Below are positions 10,428 to 19,649 of a DNA stretch of 64,000 nucleotides, piece by piece (within the stretch, counting starts at the first letter, position 1; each line of letters opens with the position of its first letter). The position numbers were made by a program, and so were the translations under genes. This stretch comes from Exiguobacterium sp. s122 (GTDB lineage Bacteria > Bacillota > Bacilli > Exiguobacteriales > Exiguobacteriaceae). The notes under the pieces are model-generated. The model saw nothing but the letters and a program-made list of their open reading frames with translations, did no database searches and had not been told where the DNA came from. The stretch spans positions 1-64,000 of the forward strand of contig NZ_JACSMD010000003.1 in assembly GCF_018618475.1 (NCBI RefSeq), in the 5' to 3' direction.

Positions 10428-11944
10428 GAGCATTATTAAGTGTGTCAGACAAAACAGGCATCATCGAGCTTGCACGTGCATTCCATCAGGCGGGCATCGA
10501 ACTCATTTCGACAGGTGGAACGGAAGCGGCGCTCGTCGCAGAAGGGTTACCGGTTAAAAACATTTCAGACGTGACTTCGTTCCCAGAGATGCTTGACGGC
10601 CGCGTGAAGACGCTCCATCCGCTCGTCCATGGCGGGTTGCTCGGGCGTCGCGATTTGCCTTCACACGTTGAACAGATGAAAGACCATCATATCGAGCCAA
10701 TCGACTATGTCGTCGTCAACTTGTATCCGTTCAAAGAGACAATTGCAAAAGAAAATGCGACGTATGACGAGGCGATTGAGAATATCGATATCGGCGGACC
10801 GAGCATGCTTCGTTCTGCAGCGAAAAACCATGCGAGCGTGACGGTCGTCGTCGACCCGGCTGATTATCCGGTTGTGGCCGAGGAAGTCACGAACGGCGGG
10901 ACCTCATTTGAGACACGTCAACGTCTCGCGACCAAAGCGTTCCGCCATACAGCGGCATACGATGCCCTCATCGCCGACTATTTAGGTCGACAGATCGGGG
11001 AAGCATTCCCGGAACAACTCACGGTCACGTATGAGAAAGTGCAAGACCTCCGCTACGGGGAGAACCCGCATCAACAGGCGGCCTTCTACAAAACACCGCT
11101 CTATGACGGGATGACGCTCGCGAACGCGGTGCAGCTCCATGGGAAAGAACTTTCGTATAACAACATCCAAGACACGAATGCGGCACTCGAGGCGCTCACT
11201 GAGTTGACAGAGCCAGCAGCGGTTGTCGTCAAGCATATGAACCCATGCGGTGTCGCGGTCGGCGAGACGATTCACCAAGCGTTCACACGCGCCCATGCAG
11301 CCGATCCGGTCTCGATTTTTGGGGGCATCGTCGCGTTGAATCGGGAAGTTGACCTTGAGACGGCGGAGGCCCTTCGAGACATCTTCCTTGAAATCGTCAT
11401 CGCTCCGTCCTTTAGTGATGCAGCACTTGACCGATTGAAAGAGAAAAAGAATCTTCGTCTGTTGACACTCGACATGGGGCAGATGACGGGGACCCGGTTG
11501 ACGGCGGTCGCCGGTGGCTTGCTCGTCCAAGACGGGGATGACATGACGCTCGACGACGCCTCGTGTCAAATCGTGACAGATCGACGCCCGACGGCTTCCG
11601 AATGGGAAGATTTGAAGCTCGCTTGGCGCGTCGTTAAACACGTGAAATCGAACGCAATCGTTGTCGCCAAAGATGAGACGACCATCGGGATCGGTGCTGG
11701 ACAGATGAACCGAGTCGGGGCAGCGAAAATCGCTTTCGAACAAGCCGGTGAACGCGCAACGGGTGCGGCACTCGGTAGCGATGCGTTCTTCCCAATGGGG
11801 GATACCGTCGAGGCAGCAGCAGCGGCAGGCATCACGGCCATCATCCAGCCAGGCGGCTCGATTCGAGATGAAGAGTCGATCGAGGCGGCGAATCGTCACG
11901 GCATCACGATGGTATTCACGTCAGTCCGTCACTTCAAACACTGA
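10424..11944 (+). CDS. purH: Bifunctional AICAR formyltransferase/IMP cyclohydrolase PurH
   Basis: Performs the last two steps to IMP. The N-terminal MGS-like cyclohydrolase domain (about 1-195) begins LLSVSDKTGIIELARAF and contains STGGTEAAL; the C-terminal transformylase domain carries KHMNPCG near residue 270 and an SDAFFPMGD segment. Length 506 residues is normal. GTG start at 10424 is preceded by AGGAGG and overlaps purN by four bases. Confidence 0.97.
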   Translation: MRALLSVSDKTGIIELARAFHQAGIELISTGGTEAALVAEGLPVKNISDVTSFPEMLDGRVKTLHPLVHGGLLGRRDLPSHVEQMKDHHIEPIDYVVVNLYPFKETIAKENATYDEAIENIDIGGPSMLRSAAKNHASVTVVVDPADYPVVAEEVTNGGTSFETRQRLATKAFRHTAAYDALIADYLGRQIGEAFPEQLTVTYEKVQDLRYGENPHQQAAFYKTPLYDGMTLANAVQLHGKELSYNNIQDTNAALEALTELTEPAAVVVKHMNPCGVAVGETIHQAFTRAHAADPVSIFGGIVALNREVDLETAEALRDIFLEIVIAPSFSDAALDRLKEKKNLRLLTLDMGQMTGTRLTAVAGGLLVQDGDDMTLDDASCQIVTDRRPTASEWEDLKLAWRVVKHVKSNAIVVAKDETTIGIGAGQMNRVGAAKIAFEQAGERATGAALGSDAFFPMGDTVEAAAAAGITAIIQPGGSIRDEESIEAANRHGITMVFTSVRHFKH

Positions 11945-11957
11945 GAGGAGCGATACG

Positions 11958-13211
11958 ATGAACGTACTCGTCATTGGACGCGGCGGGCGGGAACACGCCC
12001 TCGCCTGGAAATTGAAACAGGACGGGCACGACGTCTTCGTCGCCCCGGGTAATCCCAACATGGACGGCATGACGTGTGTCCCGATTGAAGAGACCGACCT
12101 CACGGCGCTCGTCACGTTCGCTAAGACAGAACAAATCGGTTGGACGATTGTCGGACCGGAGTCGGCGCTCATGGCTGGTGTCGTCGACGTGTTCGAACAA
12201 GAGGGCTTGCGTATTTTCGGGCCGACGAAAGCGGCTGCCTTACTAGAAGGCAGCAAAGCGTTCGCGAAGGAAGTGATGCGTCAGGCGGATATTCCGACCG
12301 CGGCGTACGAGACGTTCACAGACGCGCCCTCGGCACTGGCTTACATCGAAACGATCGGCGCTCCGCTCGTCGTCAAAGCGGACGGGCTCGCCGCCGGCAA
12401 AGGCGTGACGGTCGCTTTCTCACTTGAAGAAGCGCGAGAAGCGATTCATGACATCTTTACGACCGATAAGTTCGGTGCCCAGTCACGTGTCGTCATCGAA
12501 GAATTTTTAGACGGTGAAGAGTTCTCGCTCATGGCGTTCGTCTCGGGCGACCACGTCATCCCGATGATCACGTCGCAAGATCATAAACGAGCCTACGACA
12601 ACGATGAAGGACCGAACACGGGCGGGATGGGTGCGTATAGCCCGATGCCGCATTTAGCTGACAACGTATATGCCGAAGCGATTGAACGCGTACTTCATCC
12701 GCTCGCGAAGACGATGGTCAAGCGCGGAACCCCGTTCGAAGGGTTCTTATACGCGGGTCTCATCTTGACGGCTGATGGGCCGAAGGTGATTGAGTTTAAC
12801 GCACGCTTTGGTGACCCGGAAACCGAAGTCATCATTCCGAACCTGGCGTCACCGCTCCTTGACGTGATCGAGGCCGTTGTCGCGAAAGCGTCGTACACCA
12901 TCGAGTGGCTAAACGCATTTACATTAGGGATTGTCGTAGCGGCGGAAGGGTATCCGTCGGCAGCAGTGTCAGGTCAAGTCTTATCCGGGTTTGCTGCACT
13001 GCCTCAAGATATTCGTGTCTTCCATGCCGGTACAACGAAGCGAAATGGTGAGATCGTCGGGAACGGAGGTCGTCTTTTCGTTCTCACCTCGACGAAACCG
13101 ACGTTACAAGAGGCAAAACAAGCGGCATATGCGGCGCTTGAGACGCTCACGTTGCCAAATACGTTTTATCGCTCGGACATCGGTCACCGAGCACTTATAC
13201 AGATTTTTTAA
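11958..13211 (+). CDS. purD: Phosphoribosylamine-glycine ligase PurD
   Basis: ATP-grasp ligase joining phosphoribosylamine and glycine to GAR. The real start is the ATG at 11958, giving MNVLVIGRGGREHALAWKL, with GAGAGGAG upstream; an open frame extends further left but only overlaps purH. The 417-residue protein contains the ATP-grasp core with KADGLAAGKGV and the PurD signature FNARFGDPE. It is the last gene of the operon and is followed at once by a terminator. Confidence 0.97.
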   Translation: MNVLVIGRGGREHALAWKLKQDGHDVFVAPGNPNMDGMTCVPIEETDLTALVTFAKTEQIGWTIVGPESALMAGVVDVFEQEGLRIFGPTKAAALLEGSKAFAKEVMRQADIPTAAYETFTDAPSALAYIETIGAPLVVKADGLAAGKGVTVAFSLEEAREAIHDIFTTDKFGAQSRVVIEEFLDGEEFSLMAFVSGDHVIPMITSQDHKRAYDNDEGPNTGGMGAYSPMPHLADNVYAEAIERVLHPLAKTMVKRGTPFEGFLYAGLILTADGPKVIEFNARFGDPETEVIIPNLASPLLDVIEAVVAKASYTIEWLNAFTLGIVVAAEGYPSAAVSGQVLSGFAALPQDIRVFHAGTTKRNGEIVGNGGRLFVLTSTKPTLQEAKQAAYAALETLTLPNTFYRSDIGHRALIQIF

Positions 13212-13237
13212 AGGATGGGTCAACCTATCCTTTTTTT
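13209..13237 (+). terminator. pur operon terminator
   Basis: AAAGGATGGGT pairs with ACCTATCCTTT (one G-T pair), followed by a run of seven T. The stem begins on the purD stop codon. Confidence 0.85.
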
Positions 13238-13310
13238 CATGCGAAAAGAAGGAAATGCCAGCTTCGTGTTCTACAATAATGATGTAGATTGAAGGAAGAA
13301 GGTGGTCGGC

Positions 13311-15584
13311 ATGCGTATTCGGACGAGATTGATGGTGGCGATAGCTGCAAATATTATCGTGTTTGTCGGCGTAATCTTTTTTGTCGTCCGTCCCTATTTT
13401 ATTGAACGAAGTGAGGAGCAAGACCGCCTCGTCGTTGATAATCATATAGAAAGTGTCATAGAGACATTGAACCAACGAAAGAGTTCGTTAGAACGGACAC
13501 TCGCGGATTGGAGTGTGTGGGATGATGCGTATGATTTTGTGAAGAATCACAACGCATCGTTCATTCAAAGCAACTTGGGCGGAACGACGTTAGAGAATCT
13601 CAACCTGAACGCGATGATTTTTTTGAATCGTGAAGGTGACGTGCATTATGCGGAAGTACGAAACCCGCCTACGACGACAGCTGCAGACGAGCGTGCCTTC
13701 ATCGATGATTTAGCGAATCGTGTGAGTCGTTCGTTGACAGAGCGAAACGGGATCTATGAGAGTGTGTATGGGCCGGTGTTGTTCGTTCAGCAACCGATTG
13801 TGAAGAGCGATCGGAGCGGCCCCGTCGAAGGTAACTTAATCATGGTTGAATTCGTTGAAACCGCCTTTTTAGACGAAGTCGAGGCGCAGACGAAAATTCC
13901 GATCGACTTATTACAAGACGCGAACGATACGGTACAGGTGAGCGTGTTAAAAGAGACAACGGAAGTGCTCCTTCCGTTACAAACGGTATTTGAACAGTCT
14001 GATTATAATGTGAAATTTTCTGTGGCACAGTCGCATTATCAAAACACGATCACCATGCTTCGATCGGGGATGTTCGCGCTTCTCTTTTTAGGCATCATTT
14101 TATTCGCTTCCATCATGGGGACGGTTTACCACGTGGTGATTCGACGTCTCATGGAAATTGGCATCGAGTTGAAACACATTACACGTGAACGAGATAGTCG
14201 TTTACGCTTGACCCATAAAGAGAACAGCCATGACGAAATTGAACAGATGGCGACGAGCATGAACGAAGTGCTTGCAGCGCTCGAAGACACCCGTGCGGAA
14301 GTGATTGATCGAGCGTATCGCGATGCGCTCACGCAACTGCCGAACCGTCTAGCGGTCGAAGACTATTTTGCCAACGTTCGCCAGTCTTATCGTCACATCG
14401 GGGTGATTGGAATCGACTTGGACGACTTCCGACGAATCAACGACCAATTTGGCCATCGAACAGGTGATGCCGTCTTGATTTACATTGCGTCGCGGTTGAA
14501 TTTTTATAAAGAAGACGGTTTCGTTGCTCGAATTGGGGCGGATGAGTTCATCTTCCTCCACCCGAACTGGACACTCGAGGAATTACGTCCCGTCGCACGC
14601 CGATTGACAAAAGATTTATCGGATTGGGCGGATACGAACGGGGTGAAAGGACTGACGTCAACGATTGGACTCGACGTCTTCGCCTCGCATCATCCACACC
14701 ATACGTATGAGATTCTAATGGGACGTCTCGATGTCGTCTTGCATGAAGCGAAGCTATCCGGCAAAAATCGGATTCTCTCGTTCCAAGAGATTGAAGATGG
14801 GAGTCACTATTTGCAGACGCTTGAGATGGAACGGGACTTACGACGGGCGCTTGAAGAAGATGAGTTCGAACTGTACTATCAACCAATTGTCTCGCCACAC
14901 CCGTTCGCCGTGCGCGGGGTCGAGGCGCTCATTCGCTGGAATCATCCGGTGAAAGGACAAGTCTCACCCGGGCTCTTTATCCCCATCGCCGAACAGCTCG
15001 GTCTCATCTCGGACATCGGGCGTTGGGTGCTCCGCCAAGCGGTTCGGGAGATGGCCGATCATGTAACGCATCACGAATTGTTTTTATCAATCAACGTGTC
15101 GAAGCGCCAAATTGCAGACGGCTCGTTCTTAGCAGAACTCGAATCGATATTAAACGACACGACGTTTAGTCCGGCTAACCTACACGTTGAAATCACAGAA
15201 AGTGAAGTCGGAGGCAACTTGTACGAGTTGCAACAGTTCATCGCATCGTTGAAGGCGATTGGCGTGAAAATCTCACTTGATGACTTTGGCGTCGGCACGT
15301 CGTCCTTGTCATTCTTACAGTCCCTTCAACTCGATTTAATTAAAATCGATCAAAACTTCGTGAAAGGGATTCCGGAGAATACGTTCGACCGGGCGCTATT
15401 AGAAGGCTTGTATCAAACGTTCCATACCCTCGGCCTCGACATCGTCACAGAAGGCGTCGAACGGCCAGAGCAGCTCGCATTCGTGCTCGAACATAGCAAC
15501 TCGCTCATCCAAGGGTATCATTACAGTAAGCCGGTACCGCTCGTCCAACTCGAGCATTACTTGAAAAAAGTGGTCATGATGTAG
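13311..15584 (+). CDS. Membrane CHASE4-like/HAMP/GGDEF/EAL c-di-GMP phosphodiesterase
   Basis: A 757-residue signalling protein. A transmembrane helix at about residues 9-31 is followed by an external CHASE4-like sensor, a second helix near 248-272, a HAMP-like linker, a GGDEF domain and an EAL domain. The GGDEF site reads GADEF (about 409-413) instead of GGDEF, so cyclase activity is doubtful. The EAL side keeps GVEALIRW, INVS, DDFGVGTS and AEGVE, so c-di-GMP hydrolysis is the more likely activity, with the GGDEF domain perhaps sensing GTP. A GTG nine bases upstream is an alternative start. The gene stands alone between two terminators, and the sensed signal is unknown. Confidence 0.85.
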   Translation: MRIRTRLMVAIAANIIVFVGVIFFVVRPYFIERSEEQDRLVVDNHIESVIETLNQRKSSLERTLADWSVWDDAYDFVKNHNASFIQSNLGGTTLENLNLNAMIFLNREGDVHYAEVRNPPTTTAADERAFIDDLANRVSRSLTERNGIYESVYGPVLFVQQPIVKSDRSGPVEGNLIMVEFVETAFLDEVEAQTKIPIDLLQDANDTVQVSVLKETTEVLLPLQTVFEQSDYNVKFSVAQSHYQNTITMLRSGMFALLFLGIILFASIMGTVYHVVIRRLMEIGIELKHITRERDSRLRLTHKENSHDEIEQMATSMNEVLAALEDTRAEVIDRAYRDALTQLPNRLAVEDYFANVRQSYRHIGVIGIDLDDFRRINDQFGHRTGDAVLIYIASRLNFYKEDGFVARIGADEFIFLHPNWTLEELRPVARRLTKDLSDWADTNGVKGLTSTIGLDVFASHHPHHTYEILMGRLDVVLHEAKLSGKNRILSFQEIEDGSHYLQTLEMERDLRRALEEDEFELYYQPIVSPHPFAVRGVEALIRWNHPVKGQVSPGLFIPIAEQLGLISDIGRWVLRQAVREMADHVTHHELFLSINVSKRQIADGSFLAELESILNDTTFSPANLHVEITESEVGGNLYELQQFIASLKAIGVKISLDDFGVGTSSLSFLQSLQLDLIKIDQNFVKGIPENTFDRALLEGLYQTFHTLGLDIVTEGVERPEQLAFVLEHSNSLIQGYHYSKPVPLVQLEHYLKKVVMM

Positions 15585-15592
15585 GACTCGAG

Positions 15593-15621
15593 AAGGCGTC
15601 TCTTCGGAGGCGTCTTTATTT
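15593..15621 (+). terminator. Terminator with UUCG tetraloop
   Basis: AAGGCGTCTC pairs with GAGGCGTCTT around a C(TTCG)G tetraloop, followed by TATTT. It closes the GGDEF/EAL gene. Confidence 0.75.
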
Positions 15622-15705
15622 GTGTAAAGTTTGTGTGAATTTCGTTACAATGGGGAACAGAACTTGCGACTGATTATGAGAAAAGGTAAACTGGAATCAG
15701 GCTAA

Positions 15706-15719
15706 AGAAAACGCTTACA
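15706..15719 (+). promoter_or_regulatory. cre-like catabolite site upstream of yerA
   Basis: AGAAAACGCTTACA agrees with the cre consensus TGWAANCGNTNWCA at 13 of 14 positions. It lies 50 bases upstream of the deaminase start and downstream of a possible -10 element (TACAAT near 15646), a position suited to CcpA roadblock repression. Confidence 0.6.
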
Positions 15720-15768
15720 AAATTATCTTCTGATAATAAAACAAGCGATTAAGGGAGGACTGGGTTCG

Positions 15769-17511
15769 ATGCCAACCAAACGATCGGCGCGGGCACCGTG
15801 GTCAAAAACGATGATCCGCACACAGCTTGAAGTCGTGGACCAAGTGCGACCGCCTTCGCTCGTCTTGACGAATGCGACTTATTTGAACGTTTATGTGAAA
15901 CAATGGAAAGAAGCCAACATTTGGATTGAGAACGACCGCATCGTCTATGTGGGGCCGGATTTACCGAAAGCAGCGGTCGAGACAGTCGATTTGTCCGGAA
16001 AATTCATCGTGCCAGGGTACATGGAACCGCACGCGCATCCCTTTCAACTGTATAACCCGGCGACACTGTCGAAGTATGCAGGCGAGCGGGGAACGACGAC
16101 GCTCGTGAATGACAACATGCTTCTTTTTTTACAAAATAAGGAGCAAGCGTTTGCACAACTTGACGCAATCCAGCAGTTGCCGACGAGTACGTATTGGTGG
16201 GCCCGTCTTGACACACAAACCGAGCTCGACCGGGATAGCGTCCTCGTCGACTCCGAACGAATCCATGATTGGTTCAACCACCCTGACGTCATCATGGCCG
16301 GAGAACTGACGGCATGGCCCCGTACGTTAAAAGGGGACGACGAGATGCTACAGTGGATGCTCGACGCAGAGGCTTGCGGTCTGCCGGTCGAAGGCCACTT
16401 CCCGGGTGCTTCGGCGAAGACGCTCACGAAAATGGCGCTGATGGGTGTCCACAGCGACCATGAGGCGATGACGGCTGAAGAGGCACTTTGCCGACTCGAA
16501 CACGGCTATACGACGACGTTACGGCACTCGTCGATTCGTCCGGATTTGCCTGAAATGATGGACGGTTTACTCAAGGCTGGATTGACGGCGTTCGATCACT
16601 TGATGGTGACGACGGACGGTTCGACACCAGGGTTTTACGAGGCAGGGATGCAAGATCAGCTCGTGAAGATCATGATGGATGCGGGACTCGACCCGATTGA
16701 GGCGTATCGCATCGTCTCGTTGAACGTGGCACGTCACTTTGACCTCGATCACGTCCTCGGTTCCATCGCGCCGGGCCGAATCGCGCATTTAAATATTCTT
16801 GATGCTGTGGATGAGCCGCGTCCGACGAGTGTCATCGCAAAAGGACAATGGATTGTGCGTGACGGCGTTTCACAGTTCCCGGACGAGCTCGTCGAGGCAG
16901 TTCTTGCACTCATGCCAGCGACCGATGTCGACATCGAACTCACGCCACAAGACTTATCGTTCAGCATGCCGGTCGGCCTCGATATGGTCAATTCGGTCAT
17001 CATGAAGCTATTTAAAATCACACACGATACGGGACAAGACGAGTTGCCGCGCGACGGGGACGAATCGTTTCTCATGTTACTTGATAAAGAAGGGAAATGG
17101 CGACTGAATACGGTCCTAAAAGGGTTTGCCAATGATTTTGGTGGGCTCGTCAGTTCCTACTCGATTAGCGGCGATTATTTGATTCTCGGGAAATGCAAAA
17201 AAGACATGTTGACGGCGTTTGCGCGTATGAAAGAACTTGGCGGTGGCATCGTTCTTGTCGACCGTGGAGAAATCATCGCGGAAATCCCGCTCCCGCTGTG
17301 CGGTATGACCTCGATCGAACCGATGGAGCGGTTAATTAAGCAAGAAGATCGACTGCGAGAGGAGCTCGTGGCGCGCGGGTATCATTTCGAAGACCCGATT
17401 TACACGCTCTTGTTCCTAGCCTCGACACATTTGCCGTATGTCCGGGCGACGCCGCTCGGAATTTACGAAGTCATGAAAAAACAAATACTATTTCCAGCGA
17501 TTTTACGATGA
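15769..17511 (+). CDS. yerA: YerA-type putative adenine deaminase
   Basis: A 580-residue amidohydrolase of the adenine deaminase family, most like B. subtilis YerA, which sits in the same place after purD. The composite-domain entry region (residues 30-85) leads to GKFIVPGYMEPHAHPFQ, with the metal-binding HxH pair. It differs from classical adenine deaminases, which have HVHIESSM at this site and CTDDKH later; here the later segment is VTTDGSTPGF. Adenine as substrate is therefore inferred from family naming only and could be wrong. AAGGGAGG lies ten bases before the ATG. A cre-like site upstream suggests control by carbon supply. Confidence 0.85.
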   Translation: MPTKRSARAPWSKTMIRTQLEVVDQVRPPSLVLTNATYLNVYVKQWKEANIWIENDRIVYVGPDLPKAAVETVDLSGKFIVPGYMEPHAHPFQLYNPATLSKYAGERGTTTLVNDNMLLFLQNKEQAFAQLDAIQQLPTSTYWWARLDTQTELDRDSVLVDSERIHDWFNHPDVIMAGELTAWPRTLKGDDEMLQWMLDAEACGLPVEGHFPGASAKTLTKMALMGVHSDHEAMTAEEALCRLEHGYTTTLRHSSIRPDLPEMMDGLLKAGLTAFDHLMVTTDGSTPGFYEAGMQDQLVKIMMDAGLDPIEAYRIVSLNVARHFDLDHVLGSIAPGRIAHLNILDAVDEPRPTSVIAKGQWIVRDGVSQFPDELVEAVLALMPATDVDIELTPQDLSFSMPVGLDMVNSVIMKLFKITHDTGQDELPRDGDESFLMLLDKEGKWRLNTVLKGFANDFGGLVSSYSISGDYLILGKCKKDMLTAFARMKELGGGIVLVDRGEIIAEIPLPLCGMTSIEPMERLIKQEDRLREELVARGYHFEDPIYTLLFLASTHLPYVRATPLGIYEVMKKQILFPAILR

Positions 17512-17579
17512 ACAGTTGAGTCCGAGGCAGTCGTGCTTTAAAATGATAAAGAAGTACGATGGAGAGAGGATGCTTGCGG

Positions 17580-17888
17580 ATGCAACTCGATAAATTAAGA
17601 GGGCGTGAACTTGATCAGCTATTTGAGGCGATCTTGAAGCTCGATACGCTCGAAGATTGTTATCAATTGTTCGAAGATTTAGCGACCGTCAACGAAGTCC
17701 AGGCGCTGGCTCAACGGTTAGAAGTGGCCCGCCAAATTCGTGAAGGTAGCACATATCATAAAATTGAAGAAGCGACAGGTGCTTCGACGGCTACGATTTC
17801 TCGGGTCAAGCGTTGCTTGAACTACGGGTCTGGTGGCTATGACCTTGCCCTTGAACGCCTAAACCAATCAGACAAAGGTGACTCGTAA
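17580..17888 (+). CDS. yerC: YerC family TrpR-like DNA-binding protein
   Basis: A 102-residue protein of the YerC/YecD group, related to the tryptophan repressor fold. The C-terminal half holds a helix-turn-helix: TYHKIEEATGASTATISRVKRCLNYG. The ATG at 17580 is chosen because the family begins MQ(L/I)DKLRG and GAGAGGA lies nine bases upstream; ATG 17559 is in frame but without support. Order yerA-yerC-pcrB-pcrA-ligA is as in Bacillus. The target is unknown; nothing in the sequence links it to tryptophan. Confidence 0.9.
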   Translation: MQLDKLRGRELDQLFEAILKLDTLEDCYQLFEDLATVNEVQALAQRLEVARQIREGSTYHKIEEATGASTATISRVKRCLNYGSGGYDLALERLNQSDKGDS

Positions 17889-17904
17889 GAGTCATCTTGT
17901 TTTT
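17875..17904 (+). terminator. Terminator overlapping the yerC stop
   Basis: AAGGTGACTC (17875-17884) pairs with GAGTCATCTT (17889-17898) and is followed by GTTTTT. The stop codon of yerC forms the loop. Confidence 0.8.
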
Positions 17905-17923
17905 GATGGAAAGGAGGGGCAAG

Positions 17924-19306
17924 ATGCAAGACAAATTTATGAAACGTAATTTACAACTATTCTTTCGAAAACTAACACCCGTTCAAACGCTCGTCTTGAT
18001 TTACAGCGCGGCTGCGATTTTGTCGATCATCCTGCTCGCTCTACCGATTGCGCATAACCCGGGTGTGACCATCACGTTCACCGACCTCGTCTTTTTTGCG
18101 GTCAGCTGTGTCAGCGTCACCGGACTGACACCGATTGATGTGGCAGAGACGTTTTCCACGTTTGGTTTATTCATCATTTTATTTATCGTCCAAGTGAGTG
18201 GGGTCGGTTTGATTAGTCTTCACGTCATCATGTGGATTTTACTCGGGAAACGGATCGGTTTTCGTGAGCGCCAACTCATCTTGCGTGACCAAAACCAAAC
18301 CTCAATGGCTGGAATCATCAAGTACATCACGGAGATCGTCATTACCGTGCTAACCATTGAAGCGGTTGGAGCCGTGCTCCTCGGTGTGCATTATTTAAAC
18401 TATTTCGATACCGCGGGCGAGGCATTTTTGCAAGGCTTATTCGGGGCAGTCAGTGCGACGACGAATGCCGGGTTCGATATTACCGGGAGCTCGCTCGCCC
18501 CGTTCCGGGAAGACCCGTTCGTCATCTTCACGCAGATCGCCCTTATGACCGGCGGCGCCATCGGATTCCCAGTGCTCATTGAGATTCGGACATATTTGAT
18601 GAGTCGTATCATACGCAACCGGGAGAACTTCCCGCGTCGCTTCTCGCTCTTCACGAAGTTGACGGTTTCGACTTTTTTCATCTTGATCGCGGTTGGAACG
18701 GTCGGATTGTTCTTGTTCGAGTACAACAACGCATTTAAAGATTTGCCGCTATGGCTCGCACTCTCGGACTCGTTATTCCAGTCTGTAACGACGCGGAATG
18801 GGGGGCTGTCCACGGTCGATGTGAACTTGTTCTCGGAAGGGAGTATGCTCCTTCTATCCATTCTCATGTTCATCGGCGCCTCGCCATCTTCTGTCGGTGG
18901 GGGGATTCGAACGACGACGTTCGCTGTCGCTGTCCTTGGGGTCATCGCATTCATTCGCGGAGACTCATCGATTAAAATTTTCGGCCGTGAAATCGTGCTT
19001 GAAGATATTTGGAAAGCGTTCGTCATCATCACTGTCTCACTCGCTGTGTTACTAACTGGTGTCATGGTGCTCTCGTTCTTTGAGGACGCATCCCTCACCC
19101 GCATCTTGTTCGAGGCGTGCTCGGCGTTCGGGACGACCGGTTTGTCGGTCGGCCTCTCATCTGAGTTTTCGAATGTCGGCAAATGGGTGCTCACGATTCT
19201 CATGTTCATCGGCCGGATTGGGGTCATCGCTTTCATCTTGATCTTGCAACGTCGCCAGCCGAAACGGATGTACAACTATCCGAAAGAATCGATTATCTTA
19301 GGTTAA
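17924..19306 (+). CDS. Trk/Ktr-type potassium uptake membrane subunit
   Basis: A 460-residue KtrB/TrkH family protein that forms the K+ path across the membrane. Four pore repeats are visible: VSCVSVTGLTPIDV, ATTNAGFDITGS, VTTRNGGLSTVDV and FGTTGLSVGLS, each with the filter glycine. Eight or more hydrophobic helices fill the rest. The ATG at 17924 follows AAGGAGGGG. A cytosolic KtrA/KtrC ring protein, which normally gates this subunit, is not in the window. A small membrane protein gene follows after 12 bases. I cannot say whether it is KtrB or KtrD in type. Confidence 0.92.
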   Translation: MQDKFMKRNLQLFFRKLTPVQTLVLIYSAAAILSIILLALPIAHNPGVTITFTDLVFFAVSCVSVTGLTPIDVAETFSTFGLFIILFIVQVSGVGLISLHVIMWILLGKRIGFRERQLILRDQNQTSMAGIIKYITEIVITVLTIEAVGAVLLGVHYLNYFDTAGEAFLQGLFGAVSATTNAGFDITGSSLAPFREDPFVIFTQIALMTGGAIGFPVLIEIRTYLMSRIIRNRENFPRRFSLFTKLTVSTFFILIAVGTVGLFLFEYNNAFKDLPLWLALSDSLFQSVTTRNGGLSTVDVNLFSEGSMLLLSILMFIGASPSSVGGGIRTTTFAVAVLGVIAFIRGDSSIKIFGREIVLEDIWKAFVIITVSLAVLLTGVMVLSFFEDASLTRILFEACSAFGTTGLSVGLSSEFSNVGKWVLTILMFIGRIGVIAFILILQRRQPKRMYNYPKESIILG

Positions 19307-19318
19307 GGAGATCAGGTT

Positions 19319-19549
19319 ATGAAGGCATTTTGGATCAATTTCGGTTACGTGTTCGTCGTTCCGGTTTTGCCTTTTATCGCTATCGTGAACGGAACGGCGC
19401 TATGCTCCCCGGATTCACCGTTGCTTGACATTCCAGTCCTCGGATTCTTCTTAGGGAAGCCACTCTGGTTCGTCCCGGTGTACGGTGTGTTCGCGCTCAT
19501 CGTCGCGAAATGGATGACGTCGCGCGAACATCGCGCCGCCCGATCATGA
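19319..19549 (+). CDS. Small two-helix membrane protein beside the K+ transporter
   Basis: A 76-residue protein with two strongly hydrophobic stretches (about residues 8-25 and 43-64) separated by a short loop that has one cysteine, and a basic tail. AAGGAGATC precedes the ATG by six bases. The gene starts 12 bases after the potassium transporter stop, with no terminator between, and a strong terminator follows, so the two are almost surely one transcript. I do not recognise the family; an accessory or regulatory peptide of the transporter is a guess from position only. Confidence 0.75.
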   Translation: MKAFWINFGYVFVVPVLPFIAIVNGTALCSPDSPLLDIPVLGFFLGKPLWFVPVYGVFALIVAKWMTSREHRAARS

Positions 19550-19556
19550 CACGTTT

Positions 19557-19583
19557 AAAGACTTGCTGCGGCAAGTCTTTTTT
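19557..19583 (+). terminator. Terminator of the potassium transporter operon
   Basis: AAAGACTTGC and GCAAGTCTTT form a perfect ten-pair stem around TGCG, followed by six or more T. Confidence 0.92.
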
Positions 19584-19649
19584 CGTCAACAGATGCAAGT
19601 GAACCTAAAAATCGCTACACTAGAGAAGGTATCGAATGGAGGGAGCCCT

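Noticed and set aside
10982-11899. Long open frame (305 codons) on the minus strand inside purH
   Set aside because: purH is certain on the plus strand; the antisense frame is a result of biased codon use and shows no recognisable family or ribosome site.
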